A DNA stretch of 64,000 nucleotides. It comes from Prostheceraeus crozeri. Its lineage: Eukaryota > Platyhelminthes > Polycladida > Euryleptidae. The position numbers and the translations under genes were made by a program. The notes below the pieces were generated by a model. It did not search any database, was not told the origin of the DNA, and was given only the letters and a program-made list of their open reading frames with translations. The stretch is taken from contig CAJQUW010000460.1 of the NCBI GenBank assembly GCA_907163375.1, forward strand, positions 1 to 64,000, written 5' to 3'. This document shows, in pieces, positions 10,187 through 18,181 of this stretch; the first letter of the stretch is position 1, and the number at the start of each line of letters is the position of its first letter.

Positions 10187-10200
10187 GACTTCGCCCATAG
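10170..10200 (+). repeat. Dispersed palindromic element supplying a stop codon
   Basis: GAACCGAATGATCTAGGACT followed by TCGCCC. The TAG of its TCTAGG core is the stop codon of the 274-residue gene. Confidence 0.65.
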
Positions 10201-10264
10201 CTGAAATATGTTGTTGTTTTTAATTTTTTATAAAAAAAATATTTATTTAATTTTTAGTTTAAAA

Positions 10265-11053
10265 ATGTGTTCAGCAGATTTAGACAAAATTAATAATCAT
10301 TTAGAAAATCTAACAGAGATTTTGGGTTCATCAAAATTTAGTACGACATTAAAAATTATAACAACTACTTCATCACACACTTGTAATTTAGAACCCATTC
10401 TACATTTAGAACAAAATAAAAATTATCAAATTGCATTGACTAGTTTCTCTACATTTAACACTATTCAAAACGTTATCAAAGATGTGAATGATCAATTTAG
10501 ATATTCTACTGATAAAGGCAAAACATGGAAAATATTAACTTTTCTTCCTGGTTCTTACGAAGTTGAAACAATATCAAATGAAATTAAGAGACATTTAGGT
10601 ATACCATTTAAAGATAAGAAACAATTACATTTTGCAGTTGAACCGGCAGTTAATAAATTTTCTCTTACTTTAGACGAAAATCATCAAGTTGATTTTAATC
10701 ATGATAGATCATTGTCAAAGCTATTAGGATTTAATAAACAAACCTATAGTCAAGGTTATCATTTAGGTGAGAAGATTCCAAAAATAACTGAAATAAATTC
10801 AATTGTTGTACATTGTGACATTATTGAAGGAGGATATATAAATGGTAAATTATCAAATTTAATATTCAGTTTTCCAGCTTTTACTGTACCCATTGGTTAT
10901 AGATTAAATGTAATTCCACAAACATTAATATATTTCCCTATTACAAGAAAAACTATTAACAACATTGGCATTAGAATCACTGATGAAAAAGGACAAGAAA
11001 TAAATTTTGGAGGTGAAGAGATTATGATAGATCTTTTGGTACGGGAGGTATAA
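10265..11053 (+). CDS. Penton-like minor capsid protein (jelly-roll candidate)
   Basis: A protein of 262 residues from ATG 10265, preferred over the upstream ATG at 10208 because the extra 19 residues are translated AT-rich leader. Residues such as NYQIALTSFSTF, RYSTDKGKTW, GSYEVETI, LSKLLGF, CDIIEGGYINGKLSN and the C-terminal IRITDEKGQEINFGGEE match the pattern of a capsid protein family found with Polinton/adintovirus polymerases in many invertebrate genomes (beta-rich, about 260 residues). It probably forms the capsid vertex. The stop lies inside a small hairpin repeat. The frame is intact. Confidence 0.65.
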   Translation: MCSADLDKINNHLENLTEILGSSKFSTTLKIITTTSSHTCNLEPILHLEQNKNYQIALTSFSTFNTIQNVIKDVNDQFRYSTDKGKTWKILTFLPGSYEVETISNEIKRHLGIPFKDKKQLHFAVEPAVNKFSLTLDENHQVDFNHDRSLSKLLGFNKQTYSQGYHLGEKIPKITEINSIVVHCDIIEGGYINGKLSNLIFSFPAFTVPIGYRLNVIPQTLIYFPITRKTINNIGIRITDEKGQEINFGGEEIMIDLLVREV

Positions 11054-11097
11054 ACTCCCGTTCGAGAGGTATAAACTCCCGTTCGAGAGGTATAAAC
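11040..11097 (+). repeat. 21-bp hairpin repeat at the capsid gene stop
   Basis: Two and a half units of GAGGTATAAACTCCCGTTCGA. ACGGGAGGTATAAACTCCCGT is a palindrome and contains the TAA stop. A terminator role is plausible. Confidence 0.8.
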
Positions 11098-11234
11098 TTT
11101 TACGCTACAATAGAGAAGTTTAATTTTTTTATCATTTTTCATTATTAACCTTATTAATCTTATTATTAGAAACAAAAAAAATAAACTTAAATTAAAATTT
11201 TTATTTTTTTGTTTTTAAAAACACTAATTCAATA

Positions 11235-12023
11235 ATGGATGAATTTATTACTTTAAAAATGAATGAAATGACTTTAAATAAAAAAAAACTTAAATTTAAT
11301 CATCATCCAAATTTATCTAATAAAGTTTTGTCAGTTATTTGTGGAAGATCAGGATGTGGAAAAACATATCTATTATTTAAAATTTTAACGACTCCAAATT
11401 TTTTGGATTATAACAATCTTATAATTTATACAACAACGGCAGAACAACCCGTCTATCAATTTTTAAAATATGGATTTGAAAATAATCTTACAAAAACAGC
11501 AATTGCTTCTCTATTCGAAGAATACGAAAAATCTGAATATGAAGAAGAAATAAATTTGTGGTGTGAAGAAGCAGCAAAAAATAAACAATTAGTTGAATCC
11601 AATAAAAATAAGCATATAAAAATACAATTAATAGATGATAGTGGTAATATGCAAGATCCTAGTAAACTAGATAAAACAATGAAACATTGTGTAATTTTTG
11701 ATGATTGTGTTAATGACAGAAATCAGTCAGTTCAAAGAAATTATTTCACAAGAGGTAGACATAATAACTGTAGTGTATTTTATTTAACACAAAGTATGTA
11801 TTCATTAGATGGAAGTGTTATTAGAAAGAATGCAAATATATTTATACTATTTGAAATAAATGCAAGAAACTTAAGTGATTTGTTAAGAGATTTATGTATA
11901 AGAGATAAAGATGAATTTAAACAATCGTGTAATAATGCTTGGTCAAAAGATTATGGATTTATCACAATTAATATTGATAAAAAAATTCATGAAAGAGTTA
12001 TCGAACAATTGTTTACCGAGTAA
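11235..12023 (+). CDS. DNA-packaging ATPase (A32/FtsK-HerA type)
   Basis: A protein of 262 residues. Walker A GRSGCGKT at residues 37-44, Walker B CVIFDDCVN near residue 155, then YFTRGRHNNCSVFYLTQS, the conserved sensor stretch of Polinton and adintovirus packaging ATPases, and IRKNANIFILF. Length and motif order are those of the usual family member, so this is the likely canonical packaging motor, pumping DNA into the capsid. The frame is intact. It differs strongly from the longer, membrane-anchored ATPase at 2989-4581. Confidence 0.85.
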   Translation: MDEFITLKMNEMTLNKKKLKFNHHPNLSNKVLSVICGRSGCGKTYLLFKILTTPNFLDYNNLIIYTTTAEQPVYQFLKYGFENNLTKTAIASLFEEYEKSEYEEEINLWCEEAAKNKQLVESNKNKHIKIQLIDDSGNMQDPSKLDKTMKHCVIFDDCVNDRNQSVQRNYFTRGRHNNCSVFYLTQSMYSLDGSVIRKNANIFILFEINARNLSDLLRDLCIRDKDEFKQSCNNAWSKDYGFITINIDKKIHERVIEQLFTE

Positions 12024-12185
12024 TAAAAATATACAAATATAATGTTTTAATATTTTATTTTTTATTATCAGCTTTAATTTTGTCTATTTTTTTAAAATAT
12101 AATATTTGAATTTTGTGGTAACATTAGAATACAGCAAAAACATTTTACTGAACAAATTATTTTTTTATTGCTTTGTTGTTTGACA

Positions 12186-12305
12186 TCTTTTCGTTTAAAG
12201 TTTTCTCGTTTTAAGTTTTCTTTAATAAAGTTTTCACGTTTAAAATTTTCTCGTTTAAAATTTTCTCGTATTAAGTTTTGTTTAATAAAGTTTTGTCTAA
12301 TAAAG
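12186..12305 (+). repeat. Tandem TAAAGTTTTCTCGTT-type repeat
   Basis: About seven degenerate units of 15-21 bp, partly coding for the repetitive C-terminus of the membrane protein on the minus strand (LLDKTLLNKT). Indels in this array probably set the position of the stop codon. Confidence 0.75.
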
Positions 12306-12990
12306 TTTTTAGCTCTTCTAAAAAAATTTTATCATCACTAAAAGTTTTACCATCACTAGAAATTTTGCCATCCTTTTTATTTTTATCATCAACTTTTTCT
12401 GTCTGTGATTGAAATGATATTTGATTTACTTCATTAGCTATTTGATCAAATTTTTCAATCTCATCTAACGTAATAACATTATCATCACATACTCTTTGAA
12501 AGTAGTAATGTAGTTTATCATATACTTCTTTAATATGTAAATGCTTAGTTTTTAATGATTTTCGTTTCTTAGTTATTAAAGATTTTTCTAACATTGTAGC
12601 AAGTGAAGTTGCAAAAACACCCGTACCTGTTAAAGCTGTAGCAACTACTGGAATTACTAAAACACCTGAAGATATAACAATTGTTAAAGCACCTAAACTT
12701 ATTGTTAAGAATATGCCAATTCCTTGTGTTACATTCTTAACTTTACTCCATCTCTTTCTTAATTTTTTATAATGCTCTAATCTTAATAATAATTGAGATT
12801 CCTTATCTTTCATATACCTTACTCTATCTTTGTGTTTTTCAATATTTAATTCACTTATTTTTAATTGAGATAACGAAGGATATATTCTTGCGGTTTCATC
12901 CATTTCTGAAGTTCCTTCCACTTTTGTTTCTTCCATTTTTAAAGAAATATTTTTAACGGCGAAGCCCTGAACCTTCGGTTCGCTAGTCAC
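12271..12990 (-). CDS. Two-segment transmembrane protein with flanking helices
   Basis: A protein of 239 residues from ATG 12990; an alternative start at ATG 12936 would remove the part derived from a palindromic element (SEPKVQGFAVK). A charged helical N-terminal half is followed by a long hydrophobic hairpin (GIFLTISLGALTIVISSGV and IPVVATALTGTG, about residues 90-125), a basic KKRKSLKTKH segment and an acidic DDNVITLDEIEKF stretch. The layout resembles a conserved membrane protein at the end of many cnidarian Polinton-like elements; its role is unknown, perhaps capsid maturation or membrane passage. The C-terminus is repetitive. Confidence 0.65.
   Translation of the reverse strand: MTSEPKVQGFAVKNISLKMEETKVEGTSEMDETARIYPSLSQLKISELNIEKHKDRVRYMKDKESQLLLRLEHYKKLRKRWSKVKNVTQGIGIFLTISLGALTIVISSGVLVIPVVATALTGTGVFATSLATMLEKSLITKKRKSLKTKHLHIKEVYDKLHYYFQRVCDDNVITLDEIEKFDQIANEVNQISFQSQTEKVDDKNKKDGKISSDGKTFSDDKIFLEELKTLLDKTLLNKT
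12957..12985 (-). repeat. Dispersed palindromic element at a gene start
   Basis: Minus strand GCGAACCGAAGGTTCAGGGC followed by TTCGCCG, very close to 4599-4632. It provides codons 3-12 if the first ATG of the membrane protein is used. Confidence 0.75.
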
Positions 12991-13029
12991 ATGATATATT
13001 TTAAAAACCTGAAAGATGGATAAAATTCA

Positions 13030-13310
13030 TGAATTTGAAATTCTCAACTTTTATGATTTTTTCGGTGTCCGGGTTTTCGGTGTCCTAGAACGGTCATGAT
13101 TTTGGCGGGGGGTGAAAAATGACATAATCACAAATTTGAGATTCTTAACTTTTATAATTTTCGGTGTCCTAGAACGGTCATGATTTAAGCAATGAAAAAT
13201 GTCATAATCACAAATTTGAGATTCTTAACTTTTATGATTTTCGGTGTCCTGGAACGGTCATGATTTAAGCAATGAAAAATGTCATAATCACAAATTTGAG
13301 ATTTTGAAAA
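13030..13310 (+). repeat. 80-bp tandem repeat near the right end of the element
   Basis: CATAATCACAAATTTGAG recurs at 13123, 13203 and 13283, exactly 80 bp apart, with GGTGTCCTAGAACGGTCATG in each unit and a partial unit before. It may be part of the terminal repeat or an origin region. Confidence 0.9.
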
Positions 13311-13375
13311 ATTTGAAAATTGGGTATTTTTAAAAACGCCCAAATCGGAGCGAAGCTCCTCTAGCTTTAGCCGAT

Positions 13376-13560
13376 TTATGAATTTAGGTCTTCATAACCT
13401 GAAAAAGGGTTCAAATTCATGAATTTATGTTGTTTTTAAAAGTACCATTTTTGAAAAAAATGGTACTTTTTGAATGAACCAAATTCATGAATTTAGGTCT
13501 TAAAAACCTGAAAAAGGGTCTAAATTCATAAATTTATGTCGTTTTTAAAAGTACTATTTT
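13376..13560 (+). repeat. 109-bp tandem repeat with hairpins
   Basis: TGAATTTAGGTCTT recurs 109 bp apart (13379, 13488), each followed by ACCTGAAAAAGGGT. AAAAGTACCATTTTT pairs with AAAAATGGTACTTTT (13437-13469). GGTGTCCTGGAACGGTC returns once at about 13570, close to the presumed element end. Confidence 0.8.
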
Positions 13561-13914
13561 TTGATTTTATGGTGTCCTGGAACGGTCTTTTATCCATTAC
13601 TTATGTTCAAATATTCAAAGATTTCTGAGTCTGATGGTCAAAGTTGTGATAAAATATGTGCGTATTTATCATCAGATAATGCATTAATTGTATCATTGAA
13701 ATTATTATTTTATATATGTATCTAAAGAAAACAAGTTATTTAGACAAAATAATTACTTCGCCGGTCTGGCCGCCTCAGCTGTATCATTTACAAAAATAAA
13801 TTCAATGGTGTGACAATAATATCAAAGTCAAATCGTATTTCATGGCCGAGATATCTCTCACATAAGTTAGAAGTATGTCATGTCGTTAAAAGTAGAGATC
13901 TTGTAGGCTGGAAA

Positions 13915-14300
13915 TTACTGTGATATCGCTAATCCAGACAAATTCAGTGAATGAAATTCTTGCTTCGTATTCATTAATTTTTCACTGTTTCCATGTCTCA
14001 TTTCTGCTGATTCTGCTATTTGTCTTGTAAATACATCGCTGTTGTACACTTTGATAATATTCATTTTGAATTTCGCTATTTTGCTTTCATGTCTCTCTTA
14101 ACAATGTTTCCACAACACTGAGTTATTATTTTTCTGCTGTAATTGTTGCATATGTTCTTTCCCTCTAATCTTGCCGTTTCTTGAAGTCTCACCAATGTAT
14201 ACTGAGTCACATTCTTCTCATTTGATTTCAAAAGTCACTCCACTTTTGTTACAAGAACCCCTGCCTCCTGATTTGCATATAGGACAGCATCGATCTTTAC
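13915..14300 (-). pseudogene. Penelope-like element, GIY-YIG endonuclease relic
   Basis: Minus-strand translation gives CCPICKSGGRGSCNKSG, then CDSVYIGETSRNGKIRGKEH and SVLWKHC, then a tail ending in an ordinary stop at 13917-13915. This is the zinc-like motif and GIY-YIG core (VYIGET, R, E/H) found at the C-terminus of Penelope-like and related retroelements. At least two in-frame stops (after TFEIK and after WKHC) show it is dead. The reverse transcriptase part is not seen upstream. Confidence 0.7.
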
Positions 14301-14429
14301 AATTCTAACTTTTCAATAGATTTGATTTTTGCAATTTTCCTTTTAAAGAAGTACCAGCTTTTTCCACAGTAGTAAGCCCGTGCCAAAAACAAGGACAGTG
14401 CGGTGCAGCGATGAGTCATCGATGAGTCA

Positions 14430-15660
14430 TCATGCTGACTCAGCCCCCCCTCTGGAAGGAAGGTGAGGGAGTTCGCCAAAGGATGTGTTGGGAGGAATGG
14501 GTCCGAGAGGAGGAAACAGTTCCCTACCCCCCCTCTGGAAGGAAGGAAGGAGTTTTCCAGCAAGGGTTGGGAAGGAAGGTGATAGGAATGTGGGAGGGAA
14601 AGAGTGAGGAAAGGATGGGTGTTGGTGGTTTTGGGATGAGAAAAGTTGGAAATCGTCATGAAGGAGGGTTTGGATGTGAAATTGGAGTTTAGATTTGGAA
14701 TCTGCGTGAAATGTTGGATGGGGAAGGAAGGCGGGAGGAGCTTTTCTGAGAGGCAAGGGGTGGAGCGGCAGAGTTGGAAAAAGGCGGGTGTTGATGGTTT
14801 TGGGATGAGAAAGGTCGTTTTTCGGCATGAAGGAGTGCTCGGATGGGAAAATGGAGTGCAAGTTCGGACGTTTTGGCCAATGTTGGGTCTAGGAACTTCT
14901 TTCCAGCTCAATCGGAGAGAAAAAGTTCTGACCTCCCCCCTCCTGTCAAACTTCCAACTTTGGTGTTAGAGATCGTAGAAAGTCGTGCAATAGCTCATTT
15001 GAAAGCTAAGAGTGAGACAAATTCAGTGGAAGACACGGCTTGTTCCTATCTGCCTTTGTTTAGATGTGAGACGTCATTGAAAATTTGGGACATTGGCGAA
15101 AAAACGACAGTTAGAATTTTTACGAAAATGGCTCTAGCGGGTGAACCAAGCCTCGGACGGGAAAACAGAGACCAGATTTGGAATCAGCGTGCCATTCTAC
15201 ATCTAGAGGGTGAGTTTCAAGTCAATCGGAGAGAAAAAGTTGAAAAGTTGGGTCTCCACATGAGATTTTTTCCTGAAAATGTTAAATTGTAGCCACCTTT
15301 GGCGGTCAATAGCGGAGGATTGGAAGTGAATGAAGAGCTCGGGTTTCTTTTACGGGCAAGACGGCACTTTGTTCTCTAGGATCCTATCTTTTCAGATGCG
15401 TGGAAGGTTTCGTTTCCAAATGAGAGCCTGTTGAAAATCGAGCTTTTGCACATTTTCCAAGATTTTGGAAAATCAGCTGTTCGCCAGGAGATGGCCTTCG
15501 TCTCCAGGCCATAAAAGACTCCAAAACTTTAAAGGCTTGTAACTTTGCTTCTACAAGTCCGTTTGACTTGATTCAAAAAAAAGGTTCGGTCGCTATTGAC
15601 CTGCCCTAAGTGATAGACTACTTATAGAATTTCATAAGTAGTGCTAAAAAGTTGAAAAAT
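14430..15660. other. Non-coding, G/A-rich region with degenerate repeats
   Basis: No gene is supported. TGTTGGTGGTTTTGGGATGA (about 14619) and a close copy about 170 bp later, and CAATCGGAGAGAAAAAGTT at about 14909 and 15218, show degenerate repetition. CCCCCCTCTGGAAGGAAGG occurs twice (14445, 14527). Several open frames here look like by-products of composition. Confidence 0.6.
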
Positions 15661-15799
15661 TTAAATTAACTATTTTTGGAGGTTTTCGGGGTTTTCGGCC
15701 CTGCTGAAGTCAATGAAAGGATTTGTAATGATGTCTGAACCAGTCTTCTCATGAACCAAGCGGCTTTTCACTGAAAGAGAGCAAGACACGGAGAGTTTT

Positions 15800-15990
15800 G
15801 CTGTAATATTCCACTGACAGGGTGTTCCTTCGGGACGGCGGATGATGCCGTAGTGATAAGTGTGGCAAGGGAGTGTGTCATATTTTAGACCGAAACCGCT
15901 GGGGCGACCCATGTTGGGCATTTGACACAGTTCTCAACGTAGCACTTTGAACGCCAATCGGTTGAGTCTTAGCTATCTTGTCATGGGTGG
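15800..15990 (+). repeat. Structured repeat, copy A
   Basis: Contains GTGTTCCTTCGGGACGGCGG (15832) with a UUCG-capped hairpin, then ACGGC...GCCGT as a second hairpin, TTAGACCGAAACC, CATGTTGGGC and TCTCAACGT. It aligns with copies B and C. Confidence 0.6.
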
Positions 15991-16039
15991 CATCTAAACA
16001 TCTCCATTGCAAAACGCTGGTGAATCACGGCTTGCTATC

Positions 16040-16365
16040 AAGCTGATCAAAGCAACGACTTGGGATGTTTCCTCTTACCAACTCCACCGGTTTTCATGTC
16101 TGGCTATCAAGTCATGGACGGTGCAAGTCACGGAGATTTTCGGTGTCATACTTCCTGTTGGTGGGCGTTCTTTCGAGACAGCGGCGAAGTCCGTAGCGAT
16201 GAGTACTGCACGGGAGGTGGGCAATGGTAATCCTTGTGAAACCTCTCTGCGTCATGTTTCCAAGTGGTTGCCTTTCGTCTCAACGTTGTACTCTGACCGC
16301 CAGGGCGACATTTAGCTATCTGCCACAGGTTGCCTCATAAAAACTCCATTGCACTTGTCTCCCGA
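16040..16365 (+). repeat. Structured repeat, copy B
   Basis: The most diverged copy: GTTCTTTCGAGACAGCGG replaces the hairpin of A and C with a changed but still pairing stem (C-G to U-A beside the UUCG loop), followed by GAAACCTCTCTGCGTCATGT, TCTCAACGT and TTAGCTATCT. Confidence 0.5.
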
Positions 16366-16514
16366 CAGTTGGCCAACCATGCGAGAATGAACCATAAGTT
16401 CTTTTAAGAACTGTCTCTATCACGGAGACGAAATGATGAATGGAATGAAACGGGAGGCCACCCTTGCACCACATGCAAAACATCACATACTTCTCTCTTC
16501 GCTAGTGAACAAGC

Positions 16515-16830
16515 TCTTGTGAGTGTAGTCAGAAAGTGTATCATGGTTTGAAAATGTTAGTGTACTCAAATAGTTTTACTGCAACACAGGTTGATGTATA
16601 GTTAGAAAAGTTTGATCATGGCGTTTTATGAAACACAAATGTCATAAAATGTAAGCGTTAGTGTAGTCGAATAGTTTTTACCGCGACACACGTTTGTGAA
16701 AGTAAAGTTTGATCATCGAAGTTTTACGAAACACAAATGTCACAAAATGTAACCTTTAGTGTAGTCAAATAGTTTTACCGCGACACACGTTTGTGAAAGT
16801 AAAGTTTGATCATCGAAGTTGTATGACTGA
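16515..16830 (+). repeat. 97-bp tandem repeat
   Basis: TTTGATCAT recurs at 16611, 16708 and 16805 (97-bp period), with AAACACAAATGTCA, GTGTAGTC and CGACACACGTTTGTG in each unit. No gene. The period and lack of unique spacers exclude a CRISPR array. Confidence 0.85.
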
Positions 16831-17106
16831 CCGAGCTCATCACAGCACTAGAAAGTTTTATCGAAAAGGTTTTACTACACAGTGTAGATTGTCTTGTAGT
16901 TAGATTGTGTCTTGTTTTATTGGAGACAGTTGCCAAATGTTTCCCTATTAGAAAATTCAAACTCCATGACTGCTAGATTAGCTTCATCAGGTTTACTAAA
17001 AGCAGTCTTCTACTGCAGTGAGACTGAGAGTTTAGAATGTTATATGAAAAGTGTTCACCACAGCACTAGAAAGTTTAGCACAACACAAGTGTCATGAAAA
17101 AATACT

Positions 17107-17559
17107 TTATTTGGTCTTTGATTTAACATCATTGAAACCCACTTTACTAATAGCAATGACAATATGGTTTATTTTATTTAGAAGCAAATGATCGCCATAA
17201 CCATGAAAGTTGTCCATCCGAGAAATAATCTTCCGCAGATGTCGTGTATAAAACTCAGAAGCATCAGTAACATATTCTTGTCCGTAGGAACGAAATTGAA
17301 AGTCAACACTTCCCGCTGCTTCACCTTGTGGAAAATGAGTGTAATTGACATGTGCAATTAAGTGAGCCTTGATGAGACTGTCTTTGAAATAAGATATCAA
17401 CTCCATAAATATTTCTCGTGTGTAGTCTAAACATGCTTCCAATTCTGTCTCCTCCCTTTGAAACTCAAGGATGTAATCTTGTATTAAGCCTCCGAAGCAC
17501 TCTTGATGAAAACGAATCGTGCAATCATCATGTTTCAATGTATTGACTTCATGTGCCAT
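17107..17559 (-). CDS. Stand-alone paralogue of the Polinton polymerase N-terminal domain
   Basis: A 150-residue intact frame starting at ATG 17559. Its layout follows that of residues just before the exonuclease in the polymerase at 19,500-19,880: a short beta-like start with hydrophobic pairs (TIRFHQECFGGLIQDYILEF against TLRLSKFSLERLVRDYELES), a helical middle, a strand pair ending SVDFQFRSYG against STVTIRIASC, a helix (FYTRHLRKIISRMDNF against WIERHATYLVSNLNKF), and a closing strand (INHIVIAISKVGF against IEKVDIKINLLEN). It lies head to head with the zinc-finger gene, about 140 bp from its TATA box. I infer a separate product that shares a partner-binding fold with the polymerase. The similarity is read by eye. 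Confidence 0.5.
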   Translation of the reverse strand: MAHEVNTLKHDDCTIRFHQECFGGLIQDYILEFQREETELEACLDYTREIFMELISYFKDSLIKAHLIAHVNYTHFPQGEAAGSVDFQFRSYGQEYVTDASEFYTRHLRKIISRMDNFHGYGDHLLLNKINHIVIAISKVGFNDVKSKTK

Positions 17560-17654
17560 GGTTGAGTCTATTGCTAAACAAAATTTTTGCCTAGGACGAT
17601 TTCAAGAACGCGTTACAAATGTGTATGTGTGCACGTCGGGAACTCTAGCTCGTC

Positions 17655-17751
17655 TGTGATTGGACGAGAGGTTTCATCCATTCACCGCTTAGGAAAATCT
17701 TATAAAAGGCAGTGCATCAGCCCTGCTCTTCACATTTATCTTTCACAAGGT
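17655..17751 (+). promoter_or_regulatory. Divergent promoter with inverted CCAAT box, TATA box and 5' UTR donor
   Basis: ATTGG at about 17659-17663, TATAAAAGG at 17701-17709, and a good splice donor AAG|GTGAGT at 17749/17750, which suggests a short untranslated first exon. The region between 17,560 and 17,700 is shared with the minus-strand gene at 17107-17559. Confidence 0.55.
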
Positions 17752-17769
17752 GAGTGTCGGTGAGCTCCT

Positions 17770-18035
17770 GCTATCAGGTTGTTTTGACTTGCTATCAAGA
17801 GATTCACTTCTGCTCATAAAACATATCATCGCTGTAATACCTCCTTTGCTCGAGTGTTCCTTCGGGACGGCGGGTACTGCCGTAGAGGGATTGCGTTGCA
17901 CGGGTTGTTCGCCGTTTGTTAGACCGAAACCTCTCAGCCGTTGCTCATGTTGGGCGTTCGACTTCATACTCAACGTGATGCTTTCTCTCGCCAGGTCAGA
18001 GTACTTCAGCCATTCGACAAAGGTTAGTCTTTATG
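17770..18035 (+). repeat. Structured repeat, copy C, in the 5' UTR intron
   Basis: GTGTTCCTTCGGGACGGCGG at about 17861, then ACGGC...GCCGT, TTAGACCGAAACC, CATGTTGGGC and ACTCAACGT, matching copy A. It lies just downstream of the promoter at 17,701. Confidence 0.6.
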
Positions 18036-18181
18036 ATATGGAGTAGAGTGAAATGTAATGCATTAGATGTCACTTCAATGATTGTTCCCATGATAAACGT
18101 TGACTAGGCAAATGAAACGATTTTCATCTTTCCTTTTCATTGATTGAAGTTTTACAATTAATCATCTGCAATCGTTCAAAA

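Larger units (their letters stand above)
1..13600. mobile_element. Endogenous Polinton/adintovirus-like element (left end off window)
   Basis: A very AT-rich block of tightly packed genes that contrasts with the more balanced composition to its right. Gene content (protein-primed family B polymerase, A32/FtsK-like ATPases, penton-like protein, pVI/pX-like protein, membrane protein) is that of Polintons/Mavericks and adintoviruses. Genes at the left end and one at the right end are on the minus strand; the central block is on the plus strand. The right boundary is judged from the end of the repeat arrays near 13,600; no terminal inverted repeat or target duplication could be paired because the left end is missing. 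Frameshifts or stops in two genes show that the copy is decaying. Major capsid protein, integrase and protease are not seen here. Confidence 0.8.

Noticed and set aside
14297..15292. Several overlapping long open frames in a G/A-rich stretch
   Set aside because: Frames are open on both strands at once, with no start context, domain or conserved motif; composition explains them.
16515..16830. Possible CRISPR array
   Set aside because: The whole 97-bp unit repeats with no unique spacers, and the context is animal DNA.
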